NCBI GenBank assembly: GCA_900315425.1
Contig: OMZA01000008.1
Location: 1-64,000, forward strand
DNA: 64,000 nt
Direction of reading: 5' to 3'
DNA from: an uncultured Eubacteriales bacterium
GTDB taxonomy: Bacteria; Bacillota; Clostridia; Lachnospirales; Lachnospiraceae
The notes beneath the pieces were generated by a model, which had not been told where the DNA came from, made no database searches, and saw only the letters and a program-made list of their open reading frames with translations. Each line of letters starts with the position of its first letter. The stretch's first letter is position 1. A program made the position numbers and the translations under genes. Positions 8,031 to 17,550 of the stretch are shown in pieces.

Positions 8031-10661
8031 ATGAGAAAAAGAATATTAAGGGTAGCATCCATATCATTGGCTGCAGTGCTTACAACTTCAGTTATTGGAT
8101 ACGTCACATTTGATAATACAAAGAAAGAAGTTAAGGCTGAAGATACAAAGGAAGAGTTAAAAGAAGAGTTGGAAAACAGCATTAGCTTTACGGAAATTGG
8201 TGAGGATAAAGAAGAGACAGTTTATGTGGTAAGCGATGCCAACGGAAATGTAGATAAGAAGGTAGTAAGTGATTGGCTTAAAAATAAAGAGGGTGCCGAT
8301 ACTATACAGGATAAGACGGACCTTGAGGATGTAAAAAATGTAAAGACAGACGCAGATTATAAGAAAAACAGTGATGGAACTATTACCTGGAATGCCAATG
8401 GTGAAGATGTTTACTATCAGGGAAATACCGACAAAGAATTACCTGTGGATGTAAAAATCACATATCTTTTGGATGGTAAGGAAATGACTCCCGATGAGAT
8501 AGCTGGTAAAAGTGGAAAAGTAACTATAAAATTCAACTATGAAAATAAAGCAAAAAATACGGTAAAAGTAAATGGTAAAGATACGGAAATGTATGTACCT
8601 TTTACAATGGTATCAGGGCTTATGTTGAATTCTGAGGATTTTACAAATGTAGAGGTTAATTCGGGAAAAGTAATCTCTGATGGAGATAGATTTGTAGTAA
8701 TAGGAATGGCATTTCCGGGACTCAACGAAGATTTGGATTTAGCTTCAGTGCTTGATGAAGAGGATGTAGTCGATTTTAGTGATACTGTGGAGATAACTGC
8801 AGATACAACTAATTTCAATCTGGGCATGACTTTAACTATTGGTAGCGCAAATCTTATGGCATCTATTAATACAGATGAATTAAATGCTGCAGAAAGCGTA
8901 CAGGAATTAGTTGGAGAGGTAGAAGATGCAGTAACCCAACTTTCTGAAGGTGCAACTCAGTTAAAAGATGGTTCTGCAACCTTAAAGGATGGTATTGATA
9001 CCTATGCAGGTGGTGTAGATACGTTTGTTACAACAGTAAATGATGGAGCTAAAAAGCTAAACGACAATATGCCGGCTCTTACAAATGGAACTTCAGATCT
9101 TTTAACAGGAGCCAATACGATTCTAGGATCTCTAACAGGAGATGATGGGGCAGAGACAGGTGCAAAACAGCTATCAGATGGGGCAGCTGCTTTAAATGAA
9201 GGAGTAGCTAAATTGCAGACTTCCATAGGAACAGCAGGAAGTTCAGATACCAATACAGTAGCCGGTGCCGTAAATGCTTTGGCAAATGGTGCATCAACGC
9301 TAGATACAGGGGTTGCAACTTTATCAGAGGGTGCAAAGTCTCTGAATACTGGAGCAACAACGCTAAGTAACGGTGCAGCTACACTTAACAGTCAAATGGG
9401 AGCACTATCCACAGGAGCGTTAACTTTAAGTACAGGGGCTCAGACCGTGGCAAATGGCGCAGCTCAGATACAAGCAGGTATTAACGGAGATGGAACAGCC
9501 ACTAACCCAGGTCTTGCCACAGGTTCAAAACAGGTGGCAGATGGAGTGGCTCAGATAAGTGAAGAGTTAAATGCAATGGTGGGACAATTACAAACATCCC
9601 TTACAACTAACCAAAGCCAGATAGAAACATATACACAGCAGGTTAATCAGTTGACAGCAGTTTTAAATGGGGGAATAAGTCCAACAACAGGAGAAGCTTT
9701 AACTCAGGAGGAAATAACAACATACAGCACGCAATTAGCACAGTTAAATGCAGGAATTCAGCAATTAACAGGAGCAAATGCAGCAATACAGAATATTTTA
9801 ACTAACATGACAGCTACAAATGAGACAACCGGAATGACAATGTCTGAGTCGCTAGGTGCTCTTGAAACAGGAGCTCAGGCAGTGGCAAATGGAACGGCTC
9901 AGATACAGGCTGGTATGAACGGAGATGGAAGTACAACTAATCCAGGATTGGTAAATGGAGCACAAGCAGTGGCAAGTGGAGCACAAACATTGGCTTCGTC
10001 CATAGGAACAGCAGGAAGTTCTGATACTACAACAGTTGCAGGAGCTGTTAATTCCATAAGTACAGGAGCTTCAAGTCTGGCAGCTGGAGCTACTCAGTTG
10101 GAAGATGGTACAAATCAGCTAAAAGATGGCTCTTCAAAACTGGCTTTAGGTACTAGTACACTTAATGGAAAAATGGTAGACTTAACAAGTGGAGTAAATC
10201 AGATAGCTGATGGTGCCTTACAGTTGGCAAATGGTAACAATAAACTATACACAGGAATTAGTACATTACTTACAGGTTTCTCTACAGAATTTGTTCCAGG
10301 AATAGAAAAATTGAATTCTGGTGCAATTCAATTATCAACAGGAATTAACACACTCTATACAGGAACAAGTACAACTAACGAAGATGTAGCAAAGCTTATA
10401 AATGGTGGTACACAGCTTAAAGATGGGGCAAGCCAGTTATCAACAGGTGCAACCCAGTTAAGTGACGGAGTAAATGAATTCTCTGATAGCGGTGTAGATG
10501 AAATATCAGATTTTGTAAAAAATGATTTAGTATCTCTAGAAGATAGAGTAAAAGGACTTACAGAGATATCTAAGGATTATGATATATTTACAGATGCAAA
10601 AGATGGCGCAAGTTCCAGTGTTAAATTCATATATGAAACAGAAGGAATAGATGCAGAATAA
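8031..10661 (+). CDS. Exported Leu-x-x-Gly heptad-repeat protein (YhgE/Pip-like repeats)
   Basis: An 876-residue protein with an N-terminal signal or anchor (residues 5-22) followed by an extracytoplasmic domain to about residue 285. The rest is mostly the heptad pattern xxxLxxG (LKDGSATLKDGI, LSTGALTLSTGA), the repeat known from YhgE/Pip and MMPL-associated proteins, in which it forms long rod-like coils. Two internal blocks are duplicated, seen as 23 identical bases at 9222-9244 and 9999-10021. Unlike YhgE/Pip proteins it has no C-terminal membrane helices. It follows the MMPL gene by 17 bases with GGAGG before the ATG. It probably works outside the membrane with the transporter, for example as an adaptor; this is inference. 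Confidence 0.8.
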   Translation: MRKRILRVASISLAAVLTTSVIGYVTFDNTKKEVKAEDTKEELKEELENSISFTEIGEDKEETVYVVSDANGNVDKKVVSDWLKNKEGADTIQDKTDLEDVKNVKTDADYKKNSDGTITWNANGEDVYYQGNTDKELPVDVKITYLLDGKEMTPDEIAGKSGKVTIKFNYENKAKNTVKVNGKDTEMYVPFTMVSGLMLNSEDFTNVEVNSGKVISDGDRFVVIGMAFPGLNEDLDLASVLDEEDVVDFSDTVEITADTTNFNLGMTLTIGSANLMASINTDELNAAESVQELVGEVEDAVTQLSEGATQLKDGSATLKDGIDTYAGGVDTFVTTVNDGAKKLNDNMPALTNGTSDLLTGANTILGSLTGDDGAETGAKQLSDGAAALNEGVAKLQTSIGTAGSSDTNTVAGAVNALANGASTLDTGVATLSEGAKSLNTGATTLSNGAATLNSQMGALSTGALTLSTGAQTVANGAAQIQAGINGDGTATNPGLATGSKQVADGVAQISEELNAMVGQLQTSLTTNQSQIETYTQQVNQLTAVLNGGISPTTGEALTQEEITTYSTQLAQLNAGIQQLTGANAAIQNILTNMTATNETTGMTMSESLGALETGAQAVANGTAQIQAGMNGDGSTTNPGLVNGAQAVASGAQTLASSIGTAGSSDTTTVAGAVNSISTGASSLAAGATQLEDGTNQLKDGSSKLALGTSTLNGKMVDLTSGVNQIADGALQLANGNNKLYTGISTLLTGFSTEFVPGIEKLNSGAIQLSTGINTLYTGTSTTNEDVAKLINGGTQLKDGASQLSTGATQLSDGVNEFSDSGVDEISDFVKNDLVSLEDRVKGLTEISKDYDIFTDAKDGASSSVKFIYETEGIDAE
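9222..10021. repeat. In-frame internal duplication in the heptad-repeat gene
   Basis: 23 identical bases at 9222-9244 and 9999-10021 are 777 bases (259 codons) apart, with similar protein on both sides (SIGTAGSSDT, AGAVN, QIQAG, NGDG). The segments around 9449 and 9881 are also alike. Confidence 0.8.
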
Positions 10662-10700
10662 AATAGCCAATTATCATATTAATAATAAATCTCTTTTATA

Positions 10701-10740
10701 AAGAAGCAGGTATAATGCTAACCTGCTTCTTTTCTTTTAT
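10701..10740 (+). terminator. Terminator or attenuator after the heptad-repeat gene
   Basis: AAGAAGCAGGT (10701-10711) pairs perfectly with ACCTGCTTCTT (10721-10731), then TTCTTTTAT. It separates the heptad-repeat gene from the small membrane gene, which may therefore be transcribed partly by read-through or from TTGACA at 10751-10756. Confidence 0.85.
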
Positions 10741-10845
10741 TTAGACGGTGTTGACAAAGAAATAAAAAAACGAGAGAATTGTTTGGAAAAAGAAATTCTT
10801 GTATTGTTAAGCAGAAAAATACAAAAAAATTAGGAGGAATGAAAA

Positions 10846-11547
10846 TTGAAGTATATTCACGAGATGCTGGATTATATAAAGGAGTGCCCAGGAACCATAC
10901 CGGGTTATATTCTTGTAGTGGCAGTTTTTTTGCTATTAGCAGTTATGGCCAGGTATATAATCATTGTTTTAGCTATTAATAATTACATGCACAAAACAAC
11001 CATATTAAAACATTTTATAAACTGCTTTTGTGGCATGGCAATTTACATGGCATTCTTAGTGGTGGATTATTTTGTTGTGAAATTAATATTTGGAAGGAGT
11101 CCGGCATTTAAAGGTATAAGTAAATTCCTTGGAAGAATGGATCACTATGCAAAATACAGCATTTACAGAGAACAACTCATTGTGCTGATTATAATATATA
11201 TTGCAGTGTGGATGCTTAGTGGAATAGCAAAAGGAAATACAGCTGTTGCAGTGGCTGAGAAATTCAAAGAATATAAAATACTATGGGGTACATTGTTTTA
11301 TATTATAATTTCCAATGTATGTATAAATATTCAGTCTAAGTATCTTAATTCTGTAAATCATGAAAAGCTAATAACGGATATGGGATTGGAGTCTGAGAAC
11401 ATAGAGGCATTTATGAATAAATTCCTATGGTTGATAGTGCATGAGATGAAAATTATGTTGATACCGGAGATAGTAGTTTTTCTTGGTGCAACGGTAGCTA
11501 TTATAGCTATGAAAGACCGAAATGATAAATCATCCAAAGTGGTTTAA
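10846..11547 (+). CDS. Multi-pass membrane protein of unknown function
   Basis: I do not recognise the family. The 233-residue protein has about five hydrophobic segments (roughly residues 20-45, 60-80, 108-125, 140-158 and 198-220) and short charged loops. Start is TTG at 10846: AGGAGG (10832-10837) is eight bases upstream. An out-of-frame ATG at 10839 lies between them and opens a 45-codon frame. It is the last gene after the MMPL and heptad-repeat genes and may be part of the same export cassette, although a terminator stands in between. Confidence 0.65.
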   Translation: MKYIHEMLDYIKECPGTIPGYILVVAVFLLLAVMARYIIIVLAINNYMHKTTILKHFINCFCGMAIYMAFLVVDYFVVKLIFGRSPAFKGISKFLGRMDHYAKYSIYREQLIVLIIIYIAVWMLSGIAKGNTAVAVAEKFKEYKILWGTLFYIIISNVCINIQSKYLNSVNHEKLITDMGLESENIEAFMNKFLWLIVHEMKIMLIPEIVVFLGATVAIIAMKDRNDKSSKVV

Positions 11548-11561
11548 AAATGGTGAAAAGT

Positions 11562-11590
11562 TTGACTTTTTTGTGAATTTGTAGTAGATT
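11562..11590 (+). promoter_or_regulatory. Promoter of a possible small RNA
   Basis: TTGACT (11562-11567), 17-bp spacer, TAGATT (11585-11590). No gene starts before the terminator at 11687-11727. Confidence 0.45.
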
Positions 11591-11596
11591 TATTTA

Positions 11597-11727
11597 TGTA
11601 AAATATATGTTTTGAGAGAGAATAGATAAAGAAAGAGGCATATATACGAACAGAGGTATGCCAATTGAGAAAAAGGGAAAAGCATAAAAGGAATTGTTTC
11701 TTTGAGAGGAAAACAATTCCTTTTTTT
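11597..11727 (+). ncRNA. Candidate small RNA, about 130 nt
   Basis: A promoter-like pair at 11562-11590 and a strong terminator bound a stretch without an open frame. It contains a hairpin GGCATA (11637-11642)/TATGCC (11657-11662) and a purine-rich unpaired stretch. No known RNA family is recognised. It could also be the untranslated tail of the upstream gene. Confidence 0.35.
11687..11727 (+). terminator. Strong terminator upstream of rpsF
   Basis: AAAGGAATTGTTT (11687-11699) pairs perfectly with AAACAATTCCTTT (11711-11723), followed by TTTT. Confidence 0.9.
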
Positions 11728-11801
11728 GCCTAAAATTCATAATAAATAATTTCGTAAATAACCTTGCATTAAAATTTTATTTATGTTAAAGTTACATTTC
11801 G

Positions 11802-11842
11802 TGATATATTATTTAAACCTTGCTCTTTAGTACGTAAAGGGC
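11802..11842 (+). promoter_or_regulatory. rpsF promoter and leader hairpin
   Basis: An extended -10 (TGATATATT, TATATT at 11805-11810) precedes a short leader. In the leader GCTCTTTA (11822-11829) pairs with TAAAGGGC (11835-11842). Ribosomal S6 with S18 is known to bind rpsF leaders in many bacteria, so this hairpin could be that autoregulatory site. I could not match the consensus in detail. Confidence 0.4.
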
Positions 11843-11868
11843 CAGAGACCAAAAGGAGGTACATACGC

Positions 11869-12159
11869 ATGAACAAATATGAATTAGCAGTAGTTCTTAG
11901 CGCAAAACTCGAAGAGGATGAGAGAACAGCAGCTCTTGATAAGGTTAAAGCTTACATTGAGCGTTTCGGAGGCACTGTAACAGGTGTTGAAGATGCTGGT
12001 AAGAAGAGATTAGCTTACGAAATCCAGAAGATGAGAGAAGCATATTATTACTTCATCAAATTCGAGTCAGAGTCAACTACTCCAGCAGAAGTTGAGGACG
12101 CTATTAGAATTATGGAAGAAGTTATCAGATTCTTATGTGTTAGAGAAGATGAAGACTAA
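11869..12159 (+). CDS. rpsF: 30S ribosomal protein S6
   Basis: 96-residue S6 with the typical start KYELAVVLSAKL, the central GGTVTGVEDAGKKRLAYEI and C-terminal FLCVREDED. S6 binds S18 in the platform of the small subunit. AAGGAGG lies ahead of the ATG. It heads the rpsF-ssb-rpsR operon, an order kept across Firmicutes. Confidence 0.98.
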   Translation: MNKYELAVVLSAKLEEDERTAALDKVKAYIERFGGTVTGVEDAGKKRLAYEIQKMREAYYYFIKFESESTTPAEVEDAIRIMEEVIRFLCVREDED

Positions 12160-12245
12160 TTAATTTTGCAGATATAATTCTAAGATTCTATTGAATATTT
12201 TATTCAATAGAAAGACGAGAATAATGACTTAAGGAGGAGAAGAGT

Positions 12246-12695
12246 ATGAACAAAGTAATACTTATGGGAAGATTAACAAGGGATCCTGAAGTTAGATACT
12301 CACAAGGGGAGCCTTCTACAGCAGTGGCAAGATTCTCTTTAGCGGTAGATAGAAGATTTAAAAGAGACAACGGACCAACAGCTGATTTTATCAATTGTGT
12401 AGCGTTTGGTAAAACAGGTGAGCTTATTGAAAAATATTGTCATCAAGGCACAAAACTTTGTGTAGAGGGAAGAATCCAGACTGGAAGTTATACTAACAAA
12501 GATGGAAATAAAGTATATACAACAGACGTTGTAGTAGAAAGTGCTGAATTTGCAGAGAGCAAGTCAGCAGCTAGCAGTAACGGAGGAGACTTTGATAATG
12601 CTGGCGGATCAAGACCTGAGCCAACTGCAGCAGCTGCAGACGGGTTTATGAATATTCCGGACGGAGTTCAGGATGAAGGATTACCATTTAACTAA
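12246..12695 (+). CDS. ssb: Single-stranded DNA-binding protein
   Basis: 149 residues: N-terminal OB fold (MNKVILMGRLTRDPE, DFINCVAFGKTGELI), a Gly/Ser/Ala-rich linker, and an acidic tail ending DEGLPFN. The usual tail ends DDDLPF, so the tail here has one extra residue, Asn, after Phe; partner proteins normally bind the free terminal Phe. AAGGAGGAG precedes the start. It lies between rpsF and rpsR as in related genomes. Confidence 0.96.
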   Translation: MNKVILMGRLTRDPEVRYSQGEPSTAVARFSLAVDRRFKRDNGPTADFINCVAFGKTGELIEKYCHQGTKLCVEGRIQTGSYTNKDGNKVYTTDVVVESAEFAESKSAASSNGGDFDNAGGSRPEPTAAAADGFMNIPDGVQDEGLPFN

Positions 12696-12750
12696 AATGG
12701 TATGTAGCGTATTGATCAATTAGGATATAAGTAAGAAGGAGGCAGAAATT

Positions 12751-13011
12751 ATGCCATATAATAAGTCAGATAGAGGCGACGCTCCAAGAAGAAGAGGCGG
12801 TCGTAGAAGAAGAAAAGTTTGCGCATTCTGTGGTGAAAACGGAATAGTTATCGATTATAAAGATACAAACATGTTAAAGAGATATGTATCAGAGAGAGGA
12901 AAAATCCTCCCTAGAAGAATCACAGGAAACTGTGCAAAACATCAGAGAGCATTAACTGTTGCAGTTAAGAGAGCAAGACATATTGCATTAATGCCATATA
13001 CAGTTGATTAA
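12751..13011 (+). CDS. rpsR: 30S ribosomal protein S18
   Basis: 86 residues with a basic N-terminus ([10 protein letters not shown]), followed by the CAFCGEN motif (zinc-type cysteines retained) and the S18 core ending [11 protein letters not shown]. Third gene of the operon, followed by a terminator. Confidence 0.98.
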   Translation: MPYNKSDRGDAPRRRGGRRRRKVCAFCGENGIVIDYKDTNMLKRYVSERGKILPRRITGNCAKHQRALTVAVKRARHIALMPYTVD

Positions 13012-13022
13012 TTAAAAATAAT

Positions 13023-13066
13023 AGAGTCATGAGCCAGATGAGTTATCTGGTGCATGGCTCTTTTTT
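13023..13066 (+). terminator. Terminator of the rpsF-ssb-rpsR operon
   Basis: GAGTCATG and GCCAGAT on the left pair with ATCTGG and CATGGCTC on the right around a GAGTT loop, followed by six T. Confidence 0.92.
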
Positions 13067-13067
13067 G

Positions 13068-13096
13068 TTGATTAATCGGCAGTTTCCTAGTATAAT
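13068..13096 (+). promoter_or_regulatory. Promoter of the hydratase gene
   Basis: TTGATT (13068-13073), 17-bp spacer, TATAAT (13091-13096). A leader of about 90 bases follows, without an obvious structure. Confidence 0.75.
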
Positions 13097-13195
13097 GGAC
13101 TGTAGCTTAGTGTGCCTATTTTTCGGAGTTTTGAGGTCGTGACAAAACGAGAATTTTGTTAGGTAATAGGTGCATGAATAATTTAGGAGGACAAT

Positions 13196-15484
13196 ATGGT
13201 AACATTAAGTAACGGCGGAGCATATTTGGTAAATGGCAAGGATATAGTGCTGGCAGACAACGAGGAAGCAGCAAAGGCAGCGTTAGGTACCAAATATATT
13301 TCGAGGGAAGAAGCAGCAAAGAATACAATAGCATATGGTATATTGAAAAACCATAACACATCTGGAGATATGAACAAACTTCAGATTAAATTCGATAAAC
13401 TGACTTCTCATGATATTACATTCGTAGGAATTATTCAGACAGCAAGAGCTTCGGGACTTGAAAAGTTCCCTATTCCATATATTCTTACAAACTGCCACAA
13501 CAGTTTGTGTGCAGTTGGTGGAACTATCAATGAAGATGATCATATGTTTGGATTATCATGTGCAAAGAGATATGGTGGTATCTATGTACCACCTCATCAG
13601 GCGGTAATCCATCAGTTTGCAAGAGAGATGCTTGCAGAGGGTGGAAAGATGATTTTAGGATCAGACAGCCACACAAGATATGGAGCCCTTGGAACAATGG
13701 CCATGGGTGAAGGTGGACCAGAGCTTGTAAAACAGCTTTTATCTCAGACATATGACATTAACATGCCAGGAGTTATAGCAGTGTATCTTGATGGAGAACC
13801 GGCTAAAGGTGTTGGACCACAGGATGTAGCTATAGCACTTATAAAGGCAGTATTTGCAAATGGTTATGTTAAAAATAAAGTTCTTGAATTTGTAGGACCT
13901 GGAGTTAAGAATTTGAGTGCTGATTTCAGAATTGGTGTAGATGTTATGACAACAGAGACAACCTGTCTTTCATCAATCTGGCAGACAGATGAAAAGATTC
14001 AGGAATTCTATGATATTCATAAGAGACCTGAGGCTTACAAGGAACTTAATCCGGGAGAAGTTGCATACTATGACGGCGTGGTATCAATTAACTTAAGCGA
14101 ACTTAAGCCAATGATAGCAATGCCATTCCATCCAAGTAATGCATATACAATTGAAGAAGTGAATGAGAATCTTGAAGACATTCTTCATGATGTTGAAGAA
14201 AAGGCTAAGGTAAGCTTTGGTGACAAGATTGATTACAAACTTACAGATAAGATTGTAGATGGAAAATTATATGTAGAACAGGGAATTATCGCCGGATGTG
14301 CCGGTGGTGGATTCGAAAACATTTGCGCAGCAGCAGATATCCTTAAAGGTAAGGATATAGGAGCAGATGAATTTACATTAAGCGTATATCCTGCAAGTAC
14401 ACCAATATACATTGAGCTTGCAAGGAACGGAAGACTCGCAGAACTCATGGAAACAGGAGCAATTGTTAAGACCGCATTCTGTGGACCATGTTTTGGAGCG
14501 GGTGATACACCAGCTAACAATGCATTGTCTATAAGACATTCTACAAGAAACTTCCCTAACAGAGAAGGATCTAAGATACAAAATGGACAGATATCATCAG
14601 TAGCTCTTATGGATGCCAGATCAATTGCTGCAACAGCGGCAAATAAGGGATTCCTTACACCAGCTACAGATTTAGATATGGAATATACTAATCCAAAGTA
14701 TCATTTTGATAAGACAATCTATGACAGAAGAGTATTTGATAGTCATGGAGTGGCGGATGAAAGTGTTGAAGTTAAATTTGGGCCAAACATTAAGGATTGG
14801 CCAAAGATGCCACATCTTACAGATGATTTGATTTTAAAAGTTGTTTCTGAGATACATGATCCGGTTACAACAACAGATGAACTTATCCCATCAGGAGAGA
14901 CATCTTCATATAGATCAAACCCTGAGGGACTTGCTGAATTTGCTTTATCAAGAAAAGATCCTGAGTATGTGGGAAGAGCAAAAGAAGTAAGAGCGGCTGA
15001 AAAGGCAAGAGAAGCTGGAGAAAGTATTGTGGATGCACTTCCAGAGATAGAAAGCGTAATTGCGAAAATCAAAGAAAAATTTGATATAGATGAGACAAAA
15101 ACAGGTATTGGAAGCACAATATATGCTGTAAAACCGGGAGATGGATCCGCAAGAGAGCAGGCTGCATCATGTCAGAAGGTATTAGGTGGATGGGCTAATA
15201 TTGCACAGGAATATGCGACTAAGAGATACCGTTCAAACCTTATAAACTGGGGAATGCTACCATTCTTGTATGATAGCGAAGAACTTCCATTTACAAATGG
15301 CGATTATTTATTCGTACCAAATGTATTGAAAGCCATTCAAGATAAGGTAGATGTTGTAAAAGCATATGTGGTAAAAGAAGACGGACTTAAAGAGTTTGAA
15401 CTTCATTTGGGAGAGTTAACAGAACACGAACGCAGTATTATACTGGAGGGCTGTTTAATAAACTATAATAGAGCAAACAGATAA
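13196..15484 (+). CDS. Aconitase-family hydratase (YbhJ-like)
   Basis: A 762-residue [4Fe-4S] hydro-lyase of the aconitase superfamily. Landmarks are [12 protein letters not shown] (about residues 159-170), GCAGGGFEN with the first cluster cysteine, [12 protein letters not shown] with the other two, and [11 protein letters not shown] in the swivel domain. The usual GSCTNS of true aconitase is replaced by AGCAGGG, as in the YbhJ-type hydratases, so citrate may not be the substrate. It stands alone with its own promoter; glgB follows after 40 bases. No citrate synthase or isocitrate dehydrogenase lies near. Confidence 0.8.
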   Translation: MVTLSNGGAYLVNGKDIVLADNEEAAKAALGTKYISREEAAKNTIAYGILKNHNTSGDMNKLQIKFDKLTSHDITFVGIIQTARASGLEKFPIPYILTNCHNSLCAVGGTINEDDHMFGLSCAKRYGGIYVPPHQAVIHQFAREMLAEGGKMILGSDSHTRYGALGTMAMGEGGPELVKQLLSQTYDINMPGVIAVYLDGEPAKGVGPQDVAIALIKAVFANGYVKNKVLEFVGPGVKNLSADFRIGVDVMTTETTCLSSIWQTDEKIQEFYDIHKRPEAYKELNPGEVAYYDGVVSINLSELKPMIAMPFHPSNAYTIEEVNENLEDILHDVEEKAKVSFGDKIDYKLTDKIVDGKLYVEQGIIAGCAGGGFENICAAADILKGKDIGADEFTLSVYPASTPIYIELARNGRLAELMETGAIVKTAFCGPCFGAGDTPANNALSIRHSTRNFPNREGSKIQNGQISSVALMDARSIAATAANKGFLTPATDLDMEYTNPKYHFDKTIYDRRVFDSHGVADESVEVKFGPNIKDWPKMPHLTDDLILKVVSEIHDPVTTTDELIPSGETSSYRSNPEGLAEFALSRKDPEYVGRAKEVRAAEKAREAGESIVDALPEIESVIAKIKEKFDIDETKTGIGSTIYAVKPGDGSAREQAASCQKVLGGWANIAQEYATKRYRSNLINWGMLPFLYDSEELPFTNGDYLFVPNVLKAIQDKVDVVKAYVVKEDGLKEFELHLGELTEHERSIILEGCLINYNRANR

Positions 15485-15524
15485 TGCTAATTATCTGAAT
15501 TTGTTCGGATAGAGAGGTGTAGCA

Positions 15525-17477
15525 ATGAACGTAATTACAGAAACAGACAGATATCTCTTTGGACAAGGCTCACACTACGAAATATATGAAAAGCTCGGCG
15601 CACATGTAATGGAGATTGATGGGGTAAGAGGTACATACTTTGCAGTATGGGCTCCAAAAGCCAGAGCTGTTAGTGTAGTTGGAGATTTCAACGATTGGAA
15701 TGGATATATTCATATTATGGATCGTCTTGGATCGTCAGGTATTTGGGAGAGGTTTGTACCGGGAGTATATGAAGGTCATTTGTACAAATATGCAATAACT
15801 GGGCCAGATGGAACAACACATTACAAAGCTGATCCTTACGGAAACGGATCAGAAATGAGACCTGGAAATGCTTCAAAGATAACCAATATTGAAGGTTATG
15901 AATGGGGCGATGACAAATGGATAAAGAGCCAAAACAAAAATGCAGATAAGATAGTAGATTCTGCCATGGCTATTTATGAAGTGCATTTAGGATCATGGAA
16001 AAAAGATTTTTCATATAGCGTAGATGGTTTCTGCGGATACAGACAGTTAGCTCACGAGTTAGGTGATTATGTAAAAGAAATGGGATACACACATGTTGAA
16101 CTTATGGGTATATCAGAACATCCGTTAGATGAGTCCTGGGGATATCAGGTAACAGGATATTATTGCCCAACATCAAGATATGGAGAACCAAAAGATTTCA
16201 TGTATATGATTGACTATCTTCATCAGTTGGGAATAGGTGTAATCCTTGATTGGGTACCGGCACATTTTCCTAAGGATGAACATGGACTTGCCTGGTTTGA
16301 CGGTGGTCCATGTTACGAATACGCAGATAGTAGAAAAGGTGAACAGAGGGACTGGGGAACAAAGATATTTGATTACTCTAAGACAGAAGTAGTGAACTTC
16401 CTTATTGGAAATGCATTGTTCTGGATTGAAAAGTTTCATATAGATGCTCTTAGAGTAGATGCAGTAGCATCAATGCTTTATCTTGACTACGGAAGAAGAG
16501 ATGGAGAGTGGGTTCCAAATAGATACGGTGGAAATGGTAACCTTGAAGCTATGGAATTCTTTAAACATCTTACAAGTATCATGGAAAAGAGAAATCCTAG
16601 AGCATATCTTATTGCTGAAGAATCAACAGCATGGCCTGATATTACCAAGAGAGCAGAAGATGGTGGACTCGGATTTAAGTTTAAATGGAACATGGGATGG
16701 ATGCATGATTTCCTTGATTATGTACAGTTGGATCCATATTTTAAGAAGTTCAATCATAATAAGATGACATTTAATATGACATATTGCTTCAGTGAGAACT
16801 TTATAGATGTACTTTCTCATGATGAGGTAGTTCATCTTAAGAAATCTATGTTTTATAAGATGCCTGGAGATTTAGATACTAAGGCAGCTAATTTAAAGAC
16901 AGCATATTGCTTTATGTTTGGTCAGCCAGGAAAGAAACTCTTGTTTATGGGACAGGAATTTGGACAGAGAGAGGAATGGTCAGAGAATAGAAGCCTTGAC
17001 TGGTATTTACTTGATGATCCGCTTCATGCAAATATTAAAGAATTCTTCAAGAGATTACTTCATTTATACAGAGACAATCCTGTAATGTATGCTTACGAAA
17101 CAAAGGGATATGACGGATTTAAATGGATTAATCCGGATGATGCAGATAATTCCGTATTTAGTTTCATAAGAAAGAAACCGGATACATATAACGATAGTTT
17201 AGTATTTGTATGTAACTTTACTCCGATTGAGAGAGGAGAATATGTAATCGGTGTTCCAAATCCGGGAGATTACGTTGTAGAATTAAGCACAGACGATGTA
17301 TATGGAGTTAACAGAGCAACATATACAGCACAGAAGATGCCAGAAGGCGAGCAAATCTTTGGATTTGATTATAAATTAACTGTAGACCTTAAGGGATTTG
17401 AATCTATTATTATGAGAACGCCTGAACTTAAGATTAGAAAACCTATAAGAAGAACAGTTAAGAAGAAAAAGAAATAG
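15525..17477 (+). CDS. glgB: 1,4-alpha-glucan branching enzyme
   Basis: Makes alpha-1,6 branches in glycogen. The 650-residue protein has an N-terminal CBM48 module (YFAVWAPKARAVSVVGDFNDWNG), the GH13 barrel, and a C-terminal beta domain with a lysine-rich tail. The catalytic set is intact: Asp312 in DALRVDAVASM, Glu365 in LIAEEST and Asp433 in LSHDEVVH. AGAGGTG precedes the ATG. Other glycogen genes are not in the window. A GC-rich hairpin follows. Confidence 0.96.
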   Translation: MNVITETDRYLFGQGSHYEIYEKLGAHVMEIDGVRGTYFAVWAPKARAVSVVGDFNDWNGYIHIMDRLGSSGIWERFVPGVYEGHLYKYAITGPDGTTHYKADPYGNGSEMRPGNASKITNIEGYEWGDDKWIKSQNKNADKIVDSAMAIYEVHLGSWKKDFSYSVDGFCGYRQLAHELGDYVKEMGYTHVELMGISEHPLDESWGYQVTGYYCPTSRYGEPKDFMYMIDYLHQLGIGVILDWVPAHFPKDEHGLAWFDGGPCYEYADSRKGEQRDWGTKIFDYSKTEVVNFLIGNALFWIEKFHIDALRVDAVASMLYLDYGRRDGEWVPNRYGGNGNLEAMEFFKHLTSIMEKRNPRAYLIAEESTAWPDITKRAEDGGLGFKFKWNMGWMHDFLDYVQLDPYFKKFNHNKMTFNMTYCFSENFIDVLSHDEVVHLKKSMFYKMPGDLDTKAANLKTAYCFMFGQPGKKLLFMGQEFGQREEWSENRSLDWYLLDDPLHANIKEFFKRLLHLYRDNPVMYAYETKGYDGFKWINPDDADNSVFSFIRKKPDTYNDSLVFVCNFTPIERGEYVIGVPNPGDYVVELSTDDVYGVNRATYTAQKMPEGEQIFGFDYKLTVDLKGFESIIMRTPELKIRKPIRRTVKKKKK

Positions 17478-17487
17478 TAAAAAATGA

Positions 17488-17511
17488 AATGGGCGCTTTT
17501 TTGCGCCCATT
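17488..17511 (+). terminator. Hairpin after glgB
   Basis: AATGGGCGC (17488-17496) pairs with GCGCCCATT (17503-17511) around a T6 loop. No T-run follows, so termination may be weak or Rho-assisted. Confidence 0.6.
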
Positions 17512-17550
17512 AAATGTCATCAACCTTTAGTTGACGATGTTTATAGGAGT

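Noticed and set aside
10779..10979. 66-residue open frame before the small membrane gene
   Set aside because: Its start has no ribosome site; the AGGAGG inside it serves the TTG at 10846, which opens a clear membrane protein.
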